Below, piece after piece: positions 51,029 through 59,877 of a DNA stretch of 64,000 nt (positions are counted from its first letter, which is position 1; each line of letters opens with the position of its first letter). Made by a program: the position numbers and the translations under genes. The notes under the pieces are model-generated. The model was not told the DNA's origin. It searched no databases and worked only from the letters and a program-made list of their open reading frames with translations. The DNA is from Salinithrix halophila (lineage in GTDB: Bacteria; Bacillota; Bacilli; Thermoactinomycetales; DSM-45169): NCBI RefSeq assembly GCF_042650125.1, contig NZ_JBHSAP010000018.1, positions 310,001-374,000 on the forward strand, written 5' to 3'.

Positions 51029-52043
51029 AGGAGACCTCCTTCCCGCTCTCCGTCATTTCCTTCAGTTTGGCGGAAGCAGCTCCTCGGTCAACCGCTTCAG
51101 CAGCAAGTTGGATTCCCTCCTTCAGGGATAGAGCCTTGCCTGCAATGGCAATCACGGCTCCAGCGTTGGCAAGAACCACGTCTCTACAAGGACCGGGCTC
51201 CCCTTCCAATACGCGGCGGATCAAGCGAGCATTTACGTTGGCGTCCCCGCCAGCTAGGTCTTCCAGGGTTCCACGAGTCAAACCCAATTCTTCCGGAGTC
51301 ACGCGTCTAGTATGGACCGTTCCGTCCTTCACTTCGCTGATTTGCGTTTCCGCCGTAACAGAGATCTCATCAATCCCATCCAGGCTCGACACGACCATTA
51401 CCCGTTCCGACCCGAGGGAGAGGAGAACCTCAGCGACCGGCTCCGTCAATTCCGGATCATAAACTCCCACCAGTTGCCGTTTCACACCGGCTGGGTTGGC
51501 CAAGGGGCCGAGGAGGTTGAAACAAGTCCGGAATCCCAGTTCCTTGCGAGTCGGCATCACATGCTTCATCGCCTGATGGAACAAAGGGGCGAAGAGAAAA
51601 CAGATACCCGTTTTCTCCAATGCACGAGCAGCATCATCCGCCGTCTGCTGGATATCAACCCCCAGAGCCTCCAAGACATCGGCACTGCCGCTTTTACTGG
51701 AGACAGCCCGGTTCCCGTGTTTGGCTACTTTGACTCCGGCGCCAGCGGCCACAATGGCAGCAGCGGTAGAGATATTAAACGTCCGGCCTCCATCCCCTCC
51801 TGTGCCACAGGTATCCACCGCTTCGGAAGGAATAGCCGGAAGACGAGTTGCTTTTTCCCGCATCGCTGTTGCCAAACCCGTCAGCTCCCCTACGGTCTCT
51901 CCTTTCATCCGAAGAGCCGTCAGTGCCGCTCCGGCCTGAGCGGGAGAGAGGGCCCCCTCCATCATCGCCGCCATTAACTCTCTGGATTCCCTGCGAGTCA
52001 GGTCTTTTCCATCGACTACTTTGGCCAGGCTTTGCTGTATCAT
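51018..52043 (-). CDS. trpD: Anthranilate phosphoribosyltransferase
   Basis: 341 residues from the ATG at 52043 (GGGGAGAGGACC upstream). PRPP-binding DTCGTGGDGGRTFNISTAAAIVAAGAGVKVAKHGNRAVSSKSGSADVLEALG spans residues about 77-125 in pieces characteristic of TrpD; HPVYDPELTEPVAEVL-type helix follows (GVYDPELTEPVAEVL). The start lies 14 nt after the trpE stop. No trpG glutaminase is present between trpE and trpD, as in B. subtilis where a shared pabA/trpG in the folate operon supplies it. Confidence 0.96.
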   Translation of the reverse strand: MIQQSLAKVVDGKDLTRRESRELMAAMMEGALSPAQAGAALTALRMKGETVGELTGLATAMREKATRLPAIPSEAVDTCGTGGDGGRTFNISTAAAIVAAGAGVKVAKHGNRAVSSKSGSADVLEALGVDIQQTADDAARALEKTGICFLFAPLFHQAMKHVMPTRKELGFRTCFNLLGPLANPAGVKRQLVGVYDPELTEPVAEVLLSLGSERVMVVSSLDGIDEISVTAETQISEVKDGTVHTRRVTPEELGLTRGTLEDLAGGDANVNARLIRRVLEGEPGPCRDVVLANAGAVIAIAGKALSLKEGIQLAAEAVDRGAASAKLKEMTESGKEVSYVS

Positions 52044-52057
52044 GGTCCTCTCCCCTT

Positions 52058-53578
52058 TCATTTTCCAATCCCTTGAAACAGATTTTCTGTGATATGGAGA
52101 GCTCGAATCATACCCCGCGCCTTATTCCGCGACTCTTCATACTCTTTTTCCGGAACCGAGTCGGCCACAACCCCGCCGCCTGCCTGAATATAGGCGTCTC
52201 CATCTTTGAAATGGATCGTCCGGATCGTGATGCAGCTGTCCAGATTGCCGGAAAAACCGAAATATCCGATCGCTCCTGCATAAACTCCCCGGGGACCGGG
52301 TTCCATCTCGCCAATTAACTCCATCGCCTTCACTTTTGGAGCTCCGGAAACCGTTCCGGCCGGAAAACAGGCCCGGAAGGCGTCTATAGGGGAATATCTC
52401 TCTGAGAGTTGTCCTGTCACATGGGAAACCATGTGCATCACATGGGAATAACGTTCCACGTTCATCTCTTCGGTCACCTTCACCGTCCCATAACGAGAAA
52501 CACGGCCGAGATCATTGCGACCGAGATCAACCAGCATTACGTGCTCTGCCCGTTCCTTCTCATCGGTGAGCAGATCATCAGCCAGGACCCGATCTTCCTC
52601 TTCATCCCTTCCTCTCGGACGGGTACCGGCGATGGGGCGAGTCTCGACCCGTCCGTCACTCACCCGAACCAGGAGCTCCGGGGAAGTACCGACGATTTCT
52701 TCTCCTCCCAGGGACAAATAATACATATAGGGAGACGGGTTGAGTGTACGCAGTACCCGGTATACGTCAAAAGAGGGGGGTGCCGCCTCCCAAGTCCACC
52801 GCTGGGAAGGAACCAGCTGGAAGATGTCCCCGCGTCGGATATGCTCTTTGGCCTTCTCCACCACGGCACAATACGCTTCCTTAGTCATATTGGATCGGAC
52901 ACGGGAGAAGTCGATTCCCTCCTCCGGCGTTGAAACGGTGGGGAGCGGGGAGGATGCTGGCTCTTTGGTGCGAATCGCTTCTGCCCAGCCATCAATGGCT
53001 GCAACCGTCTCTCCGTAAGCTCGGCCCAACGCTTCTTCATCAGCGCCGGGAGGCACATGTAAATTGATCACCAGGGTCATCTCCTGCTTGAGATGATCCA
53101 CGATCAGCAGTCGATCACAAAACATGACGTGAACATCATCAGCCCCGGTGGTATCCCTTCCTGTAGGGCGGGGAACAGCTTCAAACGTCGTGACCGCTTC
53201 GAAACCGATATAGCCGACCGCTCCCCCCAGGAAAGGAGGGAACCCCGGTAACCGTGGGGAATGGTACCGAGCCAAGAGATCCTGAAGGACCTCCAGGGGT
53301 CGATCTGTCGCAAAAGTGCGCGTGGTGCCCCCCTCCTTCACGATTCCTTGGCCCTTTTGTGCCCGGAAGGTGAGAAAAGGATCCGTACCGATGAAAGAGT
53401 AGCGCCCCCAGCGCTCCCCTCCCTCCGCACTTTCCAACAGAAACGAATAGGGTTGGTCTCCAAGCCGCTGAAATAGGCGGATCGGTGTTTCGGTATCAGC
53501 GAAGATCTTTTTGCAAATGGGAATCGTGGAATATTGGCGGGCCATTTCCCGCACATCCTTCAAACGGGGGACAAACAT
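52058..53578 (-). CDS. trpE: Anthranilate synthase component I
   Basis: 506 residues from the ATG at 53578 (GGAGGGAG upstream); a longer in-frame reading through the leader is rejected because it would translate the TRAP site. Features: tryptophan feedback pocket LLESAEGGERWGRYSF, and the chorismate-binding core with IRRGDIFQLVPSQRW, GTSPELLVRV, IAGTRPRG, DLGRNDLGRVS, SGAPKVKAMELI and IQAGGGVVADSVPEKEYEE. First tryptophan-specific step. Regulated by TRAP-dependent attenuation in the preceding leader. Confidence 0.96.
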   Translation of the reverse strand: MFVPRLKDVREMARQYSTIPICKKIFADTETPIRLFQRLGDQPYSFLLESAEGGERWGRYSFIGTDPFLTFRAQKGQGIVKEGGTTRTFATDRPLEVLQDLLARYHSPRLPGFPPFLGGAVGYIGFEAVTTFEAVPRPTGRDTTGADDVHVMFCDRLLIVDHLKQEMTLVINLHVPPGADEEALGRAYGETVAAIDGWAEAIRTKEPASSPLPTVSTPEEGIDFSRVRSNMTKEAYCAVVEKAKEHIRRGDIFQLVPSQRWTWEAAPPSFDVYRVLRTLNPSPYMYYLSLGGEEIVGTSPELLVRVSDGRVETRPIAGTRPRGRDEEEDRVLADDLLTDEKERAEHVMLVDLGRNDLGRVSRYGTVKVTEEMNVERYSHVMHMVSHVTGQLSERYSPIDAFRACFPAGTVSGAPKVKAMELIGEMEPGPRGVYAGAIGYFGFSGNLDSCITIRTIHFKDGDAYIQAGGGVVADSVPEKEYEESRNKARGMIRALHITENLFQGIGK

Positions 53579-53667
53579 CACAATCTCCCTCCTCTGGGTT
53601 TGAACCCTTTGGAGACGAAAAGAGAGGTTAGCGAGGAAAAAGGAAATTAATGGAAGTCGGGGAATGC

Positions 53668-53695
53668 AAAAAACCAAGGCACAGAGGCCTTGGTT
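53668..53695 (-). terminator. Intrinsic terminator of the trp leader (attenuator)
   Basis: AACCAAGGC, loop, GCCTTGGTT with six T on the minus strand, between the TRAP repeats and trpE. Formed when TRAP holds the upstream RNA. Confidence 0.88.
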
Positions 53696-53720
53696 GGAAG
53701 TCCGTCCAAATAGCTGCTTC

Positions 53721-53775
53721 CTCGGCTCTCCTCTGCTCTGCAATCTCGTCTCAACTCATTCTCTGCTCTCAGCTA
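53721..53775 (-). promoter_or_regulatory. TRAP (MtrB) binding site in the trp leader
   Basis: In the minus-strand RNA about ten GAG/UAG triplets occur at 5- to 7-nt steps with one 9-nt gap: UAG at 53775-53773, then GAG ending at 53766 or 53768, 53761, 53755, 53750, 53745, 53736, 53731, 53726 and 53721. This is the signature of TRAP, whose gene mtrB lies at 60.7 kb. With tryptophan, TRAP wraps this RNA, blocks the antiterminator and allows the 53668-53695 terminator. Confidence 0.88.
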
Positions 53776-53786
53776 AACTTGTTTCA

Positions 53787-53815
53787 ACATTACAAAAGAG
53801 TCGGTCAGATGTCAA
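53787..53815 (-). promoter_or_regulatory. trp operon promoter
   Basis: Minus strand TTGACA (53810-53815, overlapping the aroH stop codon), 17 nt, TAATGT. Start of RNA would lie just before the first UAG of the TRAP site. The -10 is poor, the -35 perfect. Confidence 0.6.
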
Positions 53816-54189
53816 CGGTTTTTTTCCGGCGGGACCAAATCTGGCCGCAAGCTGCGGGCATCTCTTAGATAGGCGTGGTGGACTTCATTTCCCCGCCTTT
53901 CAGTATTTGCATGAAGAAGCAGGCGGATACATCGAGAAATCGCGCCAGGAACGTCAATCTCGGCCGCGCACATCAGTGGAACCATCTCCCAACCCGGCAT
54001 CATCCGAATAGCCCTTGCCGGAAAAGTGGCGGTTAAATCGGGGGTGGCCGTGATAAACACACTGGCGATATCCTCCGGCTTTAAATCGTTCAAGTGGATG
54101 ATCTCCTCAAGGAGTTCCCGGGTAGCGGTAAGAATCTCTTCCGCCTCGTTTTTCTCCACCGTCGTGGCCCCTCGAATCCCTCGTATCAT
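53812..54189 (-). CDS. aroH: Chorismate mutase (AroH type)
   Basis: 125 residues from the ATG overlapping the aroB stop (ATGA). Trimeric AroH-fold enzyme: active-site Arg in IRGIRGATTVEKNEAEEIL, FITATPDLTATFPARAIR, the catalytic Glu in LMCAAEIDVPGAISRCIRLLLHAN with the key Arg. It converts chorismate to prephenate for TyrA and phenylalanine synthesis. Longer upstream reading inside aroB is rejected. Confidence 0.96.
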   Translation of the reverse strand: MIRGIRGATTVEKNEAEEILTATRELLEEIIHLNDLKPEDIASVFITATPDLTATFPARAIRMMPGWEMVPLMCAAEIDVPGAISRCIRLLLHANTERRGNEVHHAYLRDARSLRPDLVPPEKNR

Positions 54190-55286
54190 CGACTCTCTCC
54201 CCCTCTCAGTCGAGCGAGGACTTCCCGGATCGCCGCCTCTTCCACACCGTGCTGGAGAACGACAGAACCGATCCCCGTGGGGAGAACAAACGTGTAAGCC
54301 CCCTTCTTCGCCTTTTTGTCCCGTTTCATTGCGGCCAACAGTTCCTCCTCTGCCCAAACCGGAGAAAGGTGGGTGGGAAGCCGGAAGGCGGCGAGCAACT
54401 CACGGGTGAAGGGAAAGACCTCCGTTGCGGTCCCCAGAGCTTCCCCAAGTAATGCCGCTCCCGCCATTCCCACGGCGACGGCTTCCCCATGGGTGAAAGC
54501 ACCATAACCGGACACCGATTCCAGGGCATGGCCGATCGTATGACCATAATTGAGGATAGCCCGGATGCCGGACTCCTTCTCATCCTGCGAGACCACGGCT
54601 GCTTTGACCCGGCAGCCCCGCTCGATGGCCTCCGCCGTCACTTCCGGTTCCAGGGCCATTAGTTGTCGATGGTGCTCCATCAACCAATCGGCAAAGGAAG
54701 CATCCCAAATGAGAGCATGCTTCACTACCTCCGCACAACCAGAGAGGATCTCCCGTTCCGGAAGGGTTTTTAGGACATCGGTGTCAAACACCACCATCGC
54801 AGGCTGGTGAAAAGCACCGATCATGTTTTTTCCGAGAGGATGGTTAACCCCGACCTTCCCACCCACACTGCTATCATGAGCCAAAAGGGTGGTTGGGAGT
54901 TGGATGAAGGGGATGCCTCTCATATAGGAAGCGGCAAGAAACCCTGCCAAATCCCCTGTGACTCCCCCGCCTAGTGCCAAAACGGCTCCAGAACGGTCTA
55001 GGCCGAACCGGATACAATCTTCCACCAATCGTTCCAGCGTATGAAGGGATTTAGACTCTTCCCCGGCAGGATGGGTGATTTGCCCCACCGTAAACCCTGC
55101 CTGCTCCAGCGGTTTCAACACCCGTTCGGCGTAGAGGGGAGAGACGTGAGAATCCGCCACCAGCATCAGGCGGCGCTCCCGGCCCCACCCGATCCCTTCA
55201 AGGAACTGGGGCAGCTTTTCAAAGAGCCCGCTCCCGATATGAATCGGATACCGCTTCTCAGCCAATTCCACCTGAATCGTCTTCAT
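54186..55286 (-). CDS. aroB: 3-dehydroquinate synthase
   Basis: 366 residues. NAD-binding and metal site elements: ALGGGVTGDLAGFLAASYMRGIPFIQLPTTLLAHDSSVGGKVGVNHPLGKNMIGAFHQP in consecutive pieces, zinc-ligand Glu in CAEVVKHALI, and zinc-ligand His in NYGHTIGHALE and THGEAVAVGM. Second shikimate step. Starts 1 nt after aroC ends. Confidence 0.97.
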   Translation of the reverse strand: MKTIQVELAEKRYPIHIGSGLFEKLPQFLEGIGWGRERRLMLVADSHVSPLYAERVLKPLEQAGFTVGQITHPAGEESKSLHTLERLVEDCIRFGLDRSGAVLALGGGVTGDLAGFLAASYMRGIPFIQLPTTLLAHDSSVGGKVGVNHPLGKNMIGAFHQPAMVVFDTDVLKTLPEREILSGCAEVVKHALIWDASFADWLMEHHRQLMALEPEVTAEAIERGCRVKAAVVSQDEKESGIRAILNYGHTIGHALESVSGYGAFTHGEAVAVGMAGAALLGEALGTATEVFPFTRELLAAFRLPTHLSPVWAEEELLAAMKRDKKAKKGAYTFVLPTGIGSVVLQHGVEEAAIREVLARLRGGESR

Positions 55287-55287
55287 G

Positions 55288-56457
55288 TCAGAAACCCTTC
55301 ACTTCATTCCGGTGGCGCTCAACCTCCCGAAGGAGATCCTCCGCCTTATCGGAAGAAAATGTTTCCAATAGGGCTTTTGCCACTTCCCAAGCGACTACAT
55401 TTTCAGCGACGACACTGGCGGCGGGTACCGCACAGTTGTCCGATCGCTCGATACTGGCAGCAAAGGGCTCCTTGGTGTCAATATCGACACTTTGCAAGGG
55501 TTTATAGAGGGTGGGGATTGGCTTCATCACCCCGCGCACCACCAGAGGCTCCCCCGTTGTCATACCGCCTTCAAACCCGCCAAGGCGGTTAGTCGCACGA
55601 TGGAAACCCCGTTCTTCCGACCAGAGAATTTCGTCATGCACCTGAGAACCCTTCCGCTCTCCGGCTTCAAAGCCAATCCCGATTTCCGCCCCTTTGAAAG
55701 CATTGATACTGACGATCGCCTGGGCGATACGGGCGTCCAGCTTCCGGTCATAGTGTACATGGCTTCCCAGACCGACAGGGACATTTTCCACGACAACTTC
55801 CACCACGCCGCCTAGGCTATCCCCCTCTTCTTTCGCCTCGTCGATGACACGGATCATCGCCTGTTCCGCCTCCGGATCCAAACAACGAACCGGGGAAGCT
55901 TCTGATTTTTCGGCAATCGTTTCTGCCGTCCAGCCATTGAGGTCGATCCGTTCCGTTGCGACGGAACCGATACGGACCACATGGCTAGCAACACGAATTC
56001 CACAGTGCTCCAACACTTGCTTGGCAACAGCCCCAGCCGCAACACGAGCAGCCGTCTCCCGGGCACTGGAACGTTCCAGCACATCACGCATGTCCCGATG
56101 GCCGTACTTGATCGCACCATTCAAATCAGCGTGCCCCGGGCGCGGTCGGGCCACGCGCCGTTTCTCCGCCTGCCCTGGATCGGTGTCGGGACGCATGATC
56201 TCCACCCACTTGACCCAGTCCTTGTTTTCGATAGCCAACGCCACCGGGGCGCCTGTCGTCTTTTCGAACCGGATTCCGGATAAGATCTGGACCTGATCCG
56301 ATTCGATCTGCATCCTTCGTCCACGGCCATATCCCTTCTGGCGGCGGGCTAGTTCCGTATCAATCTTCTCCTTGGAGAAAGGGAGCCGACTGGGCAACCC
56401 TTCGATAATCAATGTCAACTGCGGTCCATGTGACTCCCCTGCCGTCAAATAACGCAT
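55288..56457 (-). CDS. aroC: Chorismate synthase
   Basis: 389 residues from the ATG at 56457. FMN-dependent enzyme: MRYLTAGESHGPQLTLIIEGLPS, the signature RPGHADLNGAIKYGHRDMRDVLERSSARETAARVAAGAVAK in pieces, and MTTGEPLVVRGVMKPIPTL, plus ERSDNCAVPAASVVAENV. It makes chorismate from EPSP. First gene of aroC-aroB-aroH; a TATAAT (56547-56552) lies about 90 bp upstream, and a copy of the 27-bp motif lies further upstream. Confidence 0.97.
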   Translation of the reverse strand: MRYLTAGESHGPQLTLIIEGLPSRLPFSKEKIDTELARRQKGYGRGRRMQIESDQVQILSGIRFEKTTGAPVALAIENKDWVKWVEIMRPDTDPGQAEKRRVARPRPGHADLNGAIKYGHRDMRDVLERSSARETAARVAAGAVAKQVLEHCGIRVASHVVRIGSVATERIDLNGWTAETIAEKSEASPVRCLDPEAEQAMIRVIDEAKEEGDSLGGVVEVVVENVPVGLGSHVHYDRKLDARIAQAIVSINAFKGAEIGIGFEAGERKGSQVHDEILWSEERGFHRATNRLGGFEGGMTTGEPLVVRGVMKPIPTLYKPLQSVDIDTKEPFAASIERSDNCAVPAASVVAENVVAWEVAKALLETFSSDKAEDLLREVERHRNEVKGF

Positions 56458-56616
56458 ATGCCTTCCGTCCTCTCCGTCTGTGTTTAGTATGTGGAAGTGT
56501 GGTTCGATCAATCATACCGGTCTCATCCCGGATAAAAGTTAATCGGATTATAACACAGGAGGCGGACAGGAGAAAGATTTCCGACTTTGCCGCGAGCTTT
56601 ATCCTCCATTGATTTT

Positions 56617-56643
56617 GTTTGCTTTACAAACCAGTCTATATTT
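56617..56643 (-). repeat. 27-bp intergenic motif, copy 4
   Basis: Plus strand GTTTG, CTTTA, CAAAC, 2 nt, GTCTATATTT. Between the ndk terminator and aroC, upstream of aroC on the minus strand; closest to copy 1. Confidence 0.7.
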
Positions 56644-56663
56644 ATATCCATGGGAATAGCGAC

Positions 56664-56699
56664 AAAAAAACCGCTGCCCTCGAGGACAACGGTTTTTTT
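56664..56699. terminator. Terminator after ndk
   Basis: AAAAAAACCGTTG-type stem closing on CAACGGTTTTTTT with one bulge; A/T flanks on both sides. It ends the ndk transcript. Confidence 0.8.
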
Positions 56700-56704
56700 A
56701 CGGG

Positions 56705-57151
56705 TCAATATACCCATGCATCGATGGTTTTTTCGTATACCGATTGCTCTTCTTTGTTGAACCAAAGGGATATTTCTCGCTCGGCACTAGCTGGGGAGTC
56801 GGAGCCGTGGATGATGTTCTTTCCGACAGTCATTCCGAAATCACCACGAATCGTGCCGGGAGCGGCTTCCGAGGGTTTCGTTTTCCCCATCATCTGCCGA
56901 GCGGTGGTAATGACGTCTTCCCCTTCCCAGATCATGGCGAATACCGGGCCCGATGTGATGAAATCTACTAGCTCACCGAAAAAAGGGCGCTCCTTATGCT
57001 CGGCGTAATGCTGTTCTGCGAGCTCGCGGGGGACGGTCATCAACTTGCCGGAGACCAACTTATATCCCTTATTCTCGAACCGGGAGATGATCTCGCCAAT
57101 CAGTCCACGCTGCACCCCGTCGGGTTTCACCATCAGAAACGTTTTTTCCAT
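56705..57151 (-). CDS. ndk: Nucleoside diphosphate kinase
   Basis: 148 residues from the ATG at 57151 with GGAGG upstream. MEKTFLMVKPDGVQRGLIGEIISRFENKG, and the active-site histidine in GDFGMTVGKNIIHGSDSPASAEREI identify the family. It balances nucleoside triphosphates. Flanked by terminators on both sides, so it is probably expressed on its own. Confidence 0.97.
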   Translation of the reverse strand: MEKTFLMVKPDGVQRGLIGEIISRFENKGYKLVSGKLMTVPRELAEQHYAEHKERPFFGELVDFITSGPVFAMIWEGEDVITTARQMMGKTKPSEAAPGTIRGDFGMTVGKNIIHGSDSPASAEREISLWFNKEEQSVYEKTIDAWVY

Positions 57152-57270
57152 CGACCTTTCCTCCACATTCCTATGTATTTGGAAAGCGTTTGTACCTCTC
57201 CCGCGCGGATGAAACCGTTTGCGGGAACCCATCGAAATTTTAACAGAAACCAACGCTCTCTGCAAACCAG

Positions 57271-57311
57271 AAAAGGCTTTCCGACCGCCGCCTCCGACGA
57301 TTCGAAAAGCC
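57271..57311 (-). terminator. Terminator after hepT
   Basis: GGCTTTTCGA...TCGGAAAGCC stem (one mismatch) followed by TTTTC on the minus strand, just after the hepT stop. Confidence 0.65.
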
Positions 57312-57318
57312 CTGTGAA

Positions 57319-58290
57319 TCAATAGGAACGCCGACCGATAAACTCCGCAATCAAACGAAGGGACTCCCGTGTCTCTCCATCCGGAAGCCCCTCCAGCATC
57401 CATAGGGCCTTGTCCAGGTACCGATCAGCCAGCCGATAGGACCAAGCAATCCCTTCGGAGCCACGCAATCGATCAAGAATGTCATCGAGAGAAGGATCCG
57501 CTCCAGCAGATTTCAGGTAACGAATGATGCGCTCCCGATCTTGTTGAGAACCGTGCATCAACACATAAATGATCGGAACCGTCACATTTCCTTGGCGTAG
57601 ATCGCTCCCCGCCGGTTTTCCCAATTCCTTTTCTTTACCGACGATATCCAATACATCGTCGGTAATTTGGAAGGCCATCCCCACATAATATCCGTATAGG
57701 CGCAAGCGCCGGACATGATCGGGGTCTGCCCCGGCAACCAAGGCCCCCAGATGACAACTGACTGCCATTAATAAGGCTGTCTTCCGTTTGATTCGCTGTA
57801 GATAAGTCAAGAGCGACTGCTCGTAATTATAGAAATGCCGGATCTGCTCGATCTCACCCCGGCACATCTCGGTAATCGCTCGGGAAAGAACCCGGTGAAC
57901 TTCCGGGTCACCAATCGTTGAGGCGATAGTGAGGGACCGACCCAAGATATAATCCCCGGTGTACATCGCCACGCGGTTATCCCACTTAGCCTTTACCGTT
58001 TGACGACCACGGCGGGTGGCTGCATCATCGATGACATCGTCGTGGACAAGCGTAGCCATATGAATCAGTTCCAGCGGGACAGCGACTGACTTAAGACGCC
58101 GAATATCGTATCGACCGAACTTCCCCGACAACAAGACGAAAACCGGTCGCATCCGTTTGCCCCCGGCTTCCAACAGGTGAACCGCCGACCGATTCAGCTG
58201 ATGATGATCGGTATGAACCGATGCTTCCAGTTCCCGTTCGATCAAGCGCAGATCGTTCCTCAAATTTTTATAGATATCTTGCAACCTCAT
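57319..58290 (-). CDS. hepT: Heptaprenyl diphosphate synthase large subunit
   Basis: 323 residues from the ATG at 58290. Trans-prenyltransferase: GGKRMRPVFVLLSG, the first Asp-rich motif LVHDDVIDDAATRRG, and the second FQITDDVLDIVG. It elongates FPP to the C35 side chain of menaquinone-7 together with HepS. Longer upstream reading from inside menG is rejected. Confidence 0.96.
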   Translation of the reverse strand: MRLQDIYKNLRNDLRLIERELEASVHTDHHQLNRSAVHLLEAGGKRMRPVFVLLSGKFGRYDIRRLKSVAVPLELIHMATLVHDDVIDDAATRRGRQTVKAKWDNRVAMYTGDYILGRSLTIASTIGDPEVHRVLSRAITEMCRGEIEQIRHFYNYEQSLLTYLQRIKRKTALLMAVSCHLGALVAGADPDHVRRLRLYGYYVGMAFQITDDVLDIVGKEKELGKPAGSDLRQGNVTVPIIYVLMHGSQQDRERIIRYLKSAGADPSLDDILDRLRGSEGIAWSYRLADRYLDKALWMLEGLPDGETRESLRLIAEFIGRRSY

Positions 58291-58382
58291 ACACTTCACC
58301 CTGGTTCGCGCAATTGGGTACCGCAGCCTTGTAGAGCTACGGGCAAGAATGGGGTCCGACCGAGCGCCGGACCCTTGCCATT

Positions 58383-59111
58383 TCACTCTTTTACAATTCC
58401 GATGTGGAGAGCGGCGATCCCGCCGGTCAAAGGTTTTACAACCACACGTTCAAAGCAGTCTTCCTCTTCCATGATTCGGGCCAGTTCCTTGTAATCGGGG
58501 AACTGGACAAGGGACTCCGGCAACCAGCGATATTGCTCATATCGGTTGGCAAAGAGTTTTCCCATCCACGGCAGGATCTTTTGAAAATAAAGGTAATAAA
58601 TTCCCCGGAAAAGGGGCCAGGTTGGCTTGGATAATTCCAGAGAAACCACCTTTCCCCCCGGCTTTACCACTCGGGCCATCTCCCTGAGTACGTGGCGGAA
58701 ATCCGGCACGTTGCGAAGGGCGAAGCCGATCGTCGCATGATCGAATTGGTCATCAGAAAAAGGTAGTTCCATCGCATTACCGTGAAGTAGCTCTACCTGT
58801 TCCGACAGCCCGCCAGACCGTATCTTTTTCTCCCCCACATCCAACATGTTACGGCTGAAATCGAGGCCGACGACCTGGCCATCCCCTGAAGCTTCGGCAA
58901 GGGAGATGGTCCAATCGCAGGTGCCGCAACAGACATCGAGTGCCGTATCTCCCGGCTGTACCTGCATCTTCCTCATAGCCAACTTGCGCCAAGCTTTGTG
59001 GCGGCGAAAGCTCAGGAGGGTGTTCATCCGGTCATAATCCTTGGCAATGCTTTCAAACACACGATGAACAAACTGCTCCTTGGATTCCTTCATGCGATTT
59101 TGGTTCATCAT
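58383..59111 (-). CDS. menG: Demethylmenaquinone methyltransferase
   Basis: 242 residues from the ATG at 59111 (GAGGGGGG upstream). SAM site LDVCCGTCDWTISLA, GLDFSRNML, NAMELPFSDDQFDHATIGFALRNVPD, and the UbiE/MenG signature PLFRGIYYLYFQKILPWMGKLF. It makes menaquinone from the demethyl precursor. It lies between hepS and hepT, as in B. subtilis. Confidence 0.96.
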   Translation of the reverse strand: MMNQNRMKESKEQFVHRVFESIAKDYDRMNTLLSFRRHKAWRKLAMRKMQVQPGDTALDVCCGTCDWTISLAEASGDGQVVGLDFSRNMLDVGEKKIRSGGLSEQVELLHGNAMELPFSDDQFDHATIGFALRNVPDFRHVLREMARVVKPGGKVVSLELSKPTWPLFRGIYYLYFQKILPWMGKLFANRYEQYRWLPESLVQFPDYKELARIMEEEDCFERVVVKPLTGGIAALHIGIVKE

Positions 59112-59121
59112 GGATCCCCCC

Positions 59122-59877
59122 TCACCCCTCCTGTACCAGTGTCTCATTCAGGTGGGGCGTCAGACAGCCCTGGCTCAGCTGGATCAAATCATGACGCACA
59201 TCTAGGGGACGCACCTGTTTTACCAGGGAAAGCGTCTCCATCGCAAAGGTGTGGAGACGACTCTCCAGCAGAGAATCTGCCTGGGAAAACAAAGGAGCCT
59301 CTCCCTTTTCCAGGGCGTGGAGAACCATCAGATTAGCCGCCAACGGATCCCAGGGGCCCACCCCTTCCTTTTCCCCGCAAAAAAAATACGACAGAGAAGT
59401 AATGAGACTGCCGTGAATCCGTTTGGACAACTCCAGATACCGAGGCCAGGAAAACCCTCGGGCTTCCTTCATCCCATAGAGGGCCATCTTGGCTTCGTTT
59501 ACATCGGAGATCGCCTGGGAAAGCCGGGTAATCCCCTCGATTTCCCCATGATCCGCCAACTCTCGGTAGAAAAGGCTGCTAAAATAATCGCCCGCCAACA
59601 CCGATAATTGGCGGGTGCGCATTCCGCGACCGGTACCTTCCCGGTCAGTCGTCACAGTCTCATGAATGTTCAAACCCATCTGCACCAATGCCGCGGTGAC
59701 GCAGTAGAGGCGGATGCGCCCAGCCGGGAGCGAGCGGGTACGCATCATGAGTTGGAGCAACTGCACGAGAAAGACGGGGACTTCCGGTTGCCGGAGATTT
59801 TTCTCCAGATACGAGCAACGAGACTTCAACCGTATATCGTCAATGATGCAGTTTAATTCGGCCTGTGTCGACGTCAT
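59122..59877 (-). CDS. hepS: Heptaprenyl diphosphate synthase component I
   Basis: 251 residues from the ATG at 59877 (GGGAGG 6 nt upstream). All-helical protein without the Asp-rich motifs, as expected for the small HepS/HEPPP-I subunit: VQMGLNIHETVTTDREGTG, QLSVLAGDYFSSLFYRELADHG, ISDVNEAKMALYG. It is needed for product-length control and activity of HepT. First gene of hepS-menG-hepT. Confidence 0.92.
   Translation of the reverse strand: MTSTQAELNCIIDDIRLKSRCSYLEKNLRQPEVPVFLVQLLQLMMRTRSLPAGRIRLYCVTAALVQMGLNIHETVTTDREGTGRGMRTRQLSVLAGDYFSSLFYRELADHGEIEGITRLSQAISDVNEAKMALYGMKEARGFSWPRYLELSKRIHGSLITSLSYFFCGEKEGVGPWDPLAANLMVLHALEKGEAPLFSQADSLLESRLHTFAMETLSLVKQVRPLDVRHDLIQLSQGCLTPHLNETLVQEG

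Noticed and set aside
53579..53743. Longer trpE reading frame starting at 53743
   Set aside because: The extension would translate the TRAP-binding repeats and terminator; a good ribosome site precedes the ATG at 53578.
53764..53800. A fifth copy of the 27-bp motif at the trp promoter
   Set aside because: TAAAC-TT-GTTTC and ACAAAA are present but with wrong spacing and orientation; judged coincidental.
57165..57195. CRE-like sequence GGAAAGCGTTTGTA upstream of ndk
   Set aside because: It deviates from the catabolite-responsive consensus at several fixed positions, so no CcpA claim is made.
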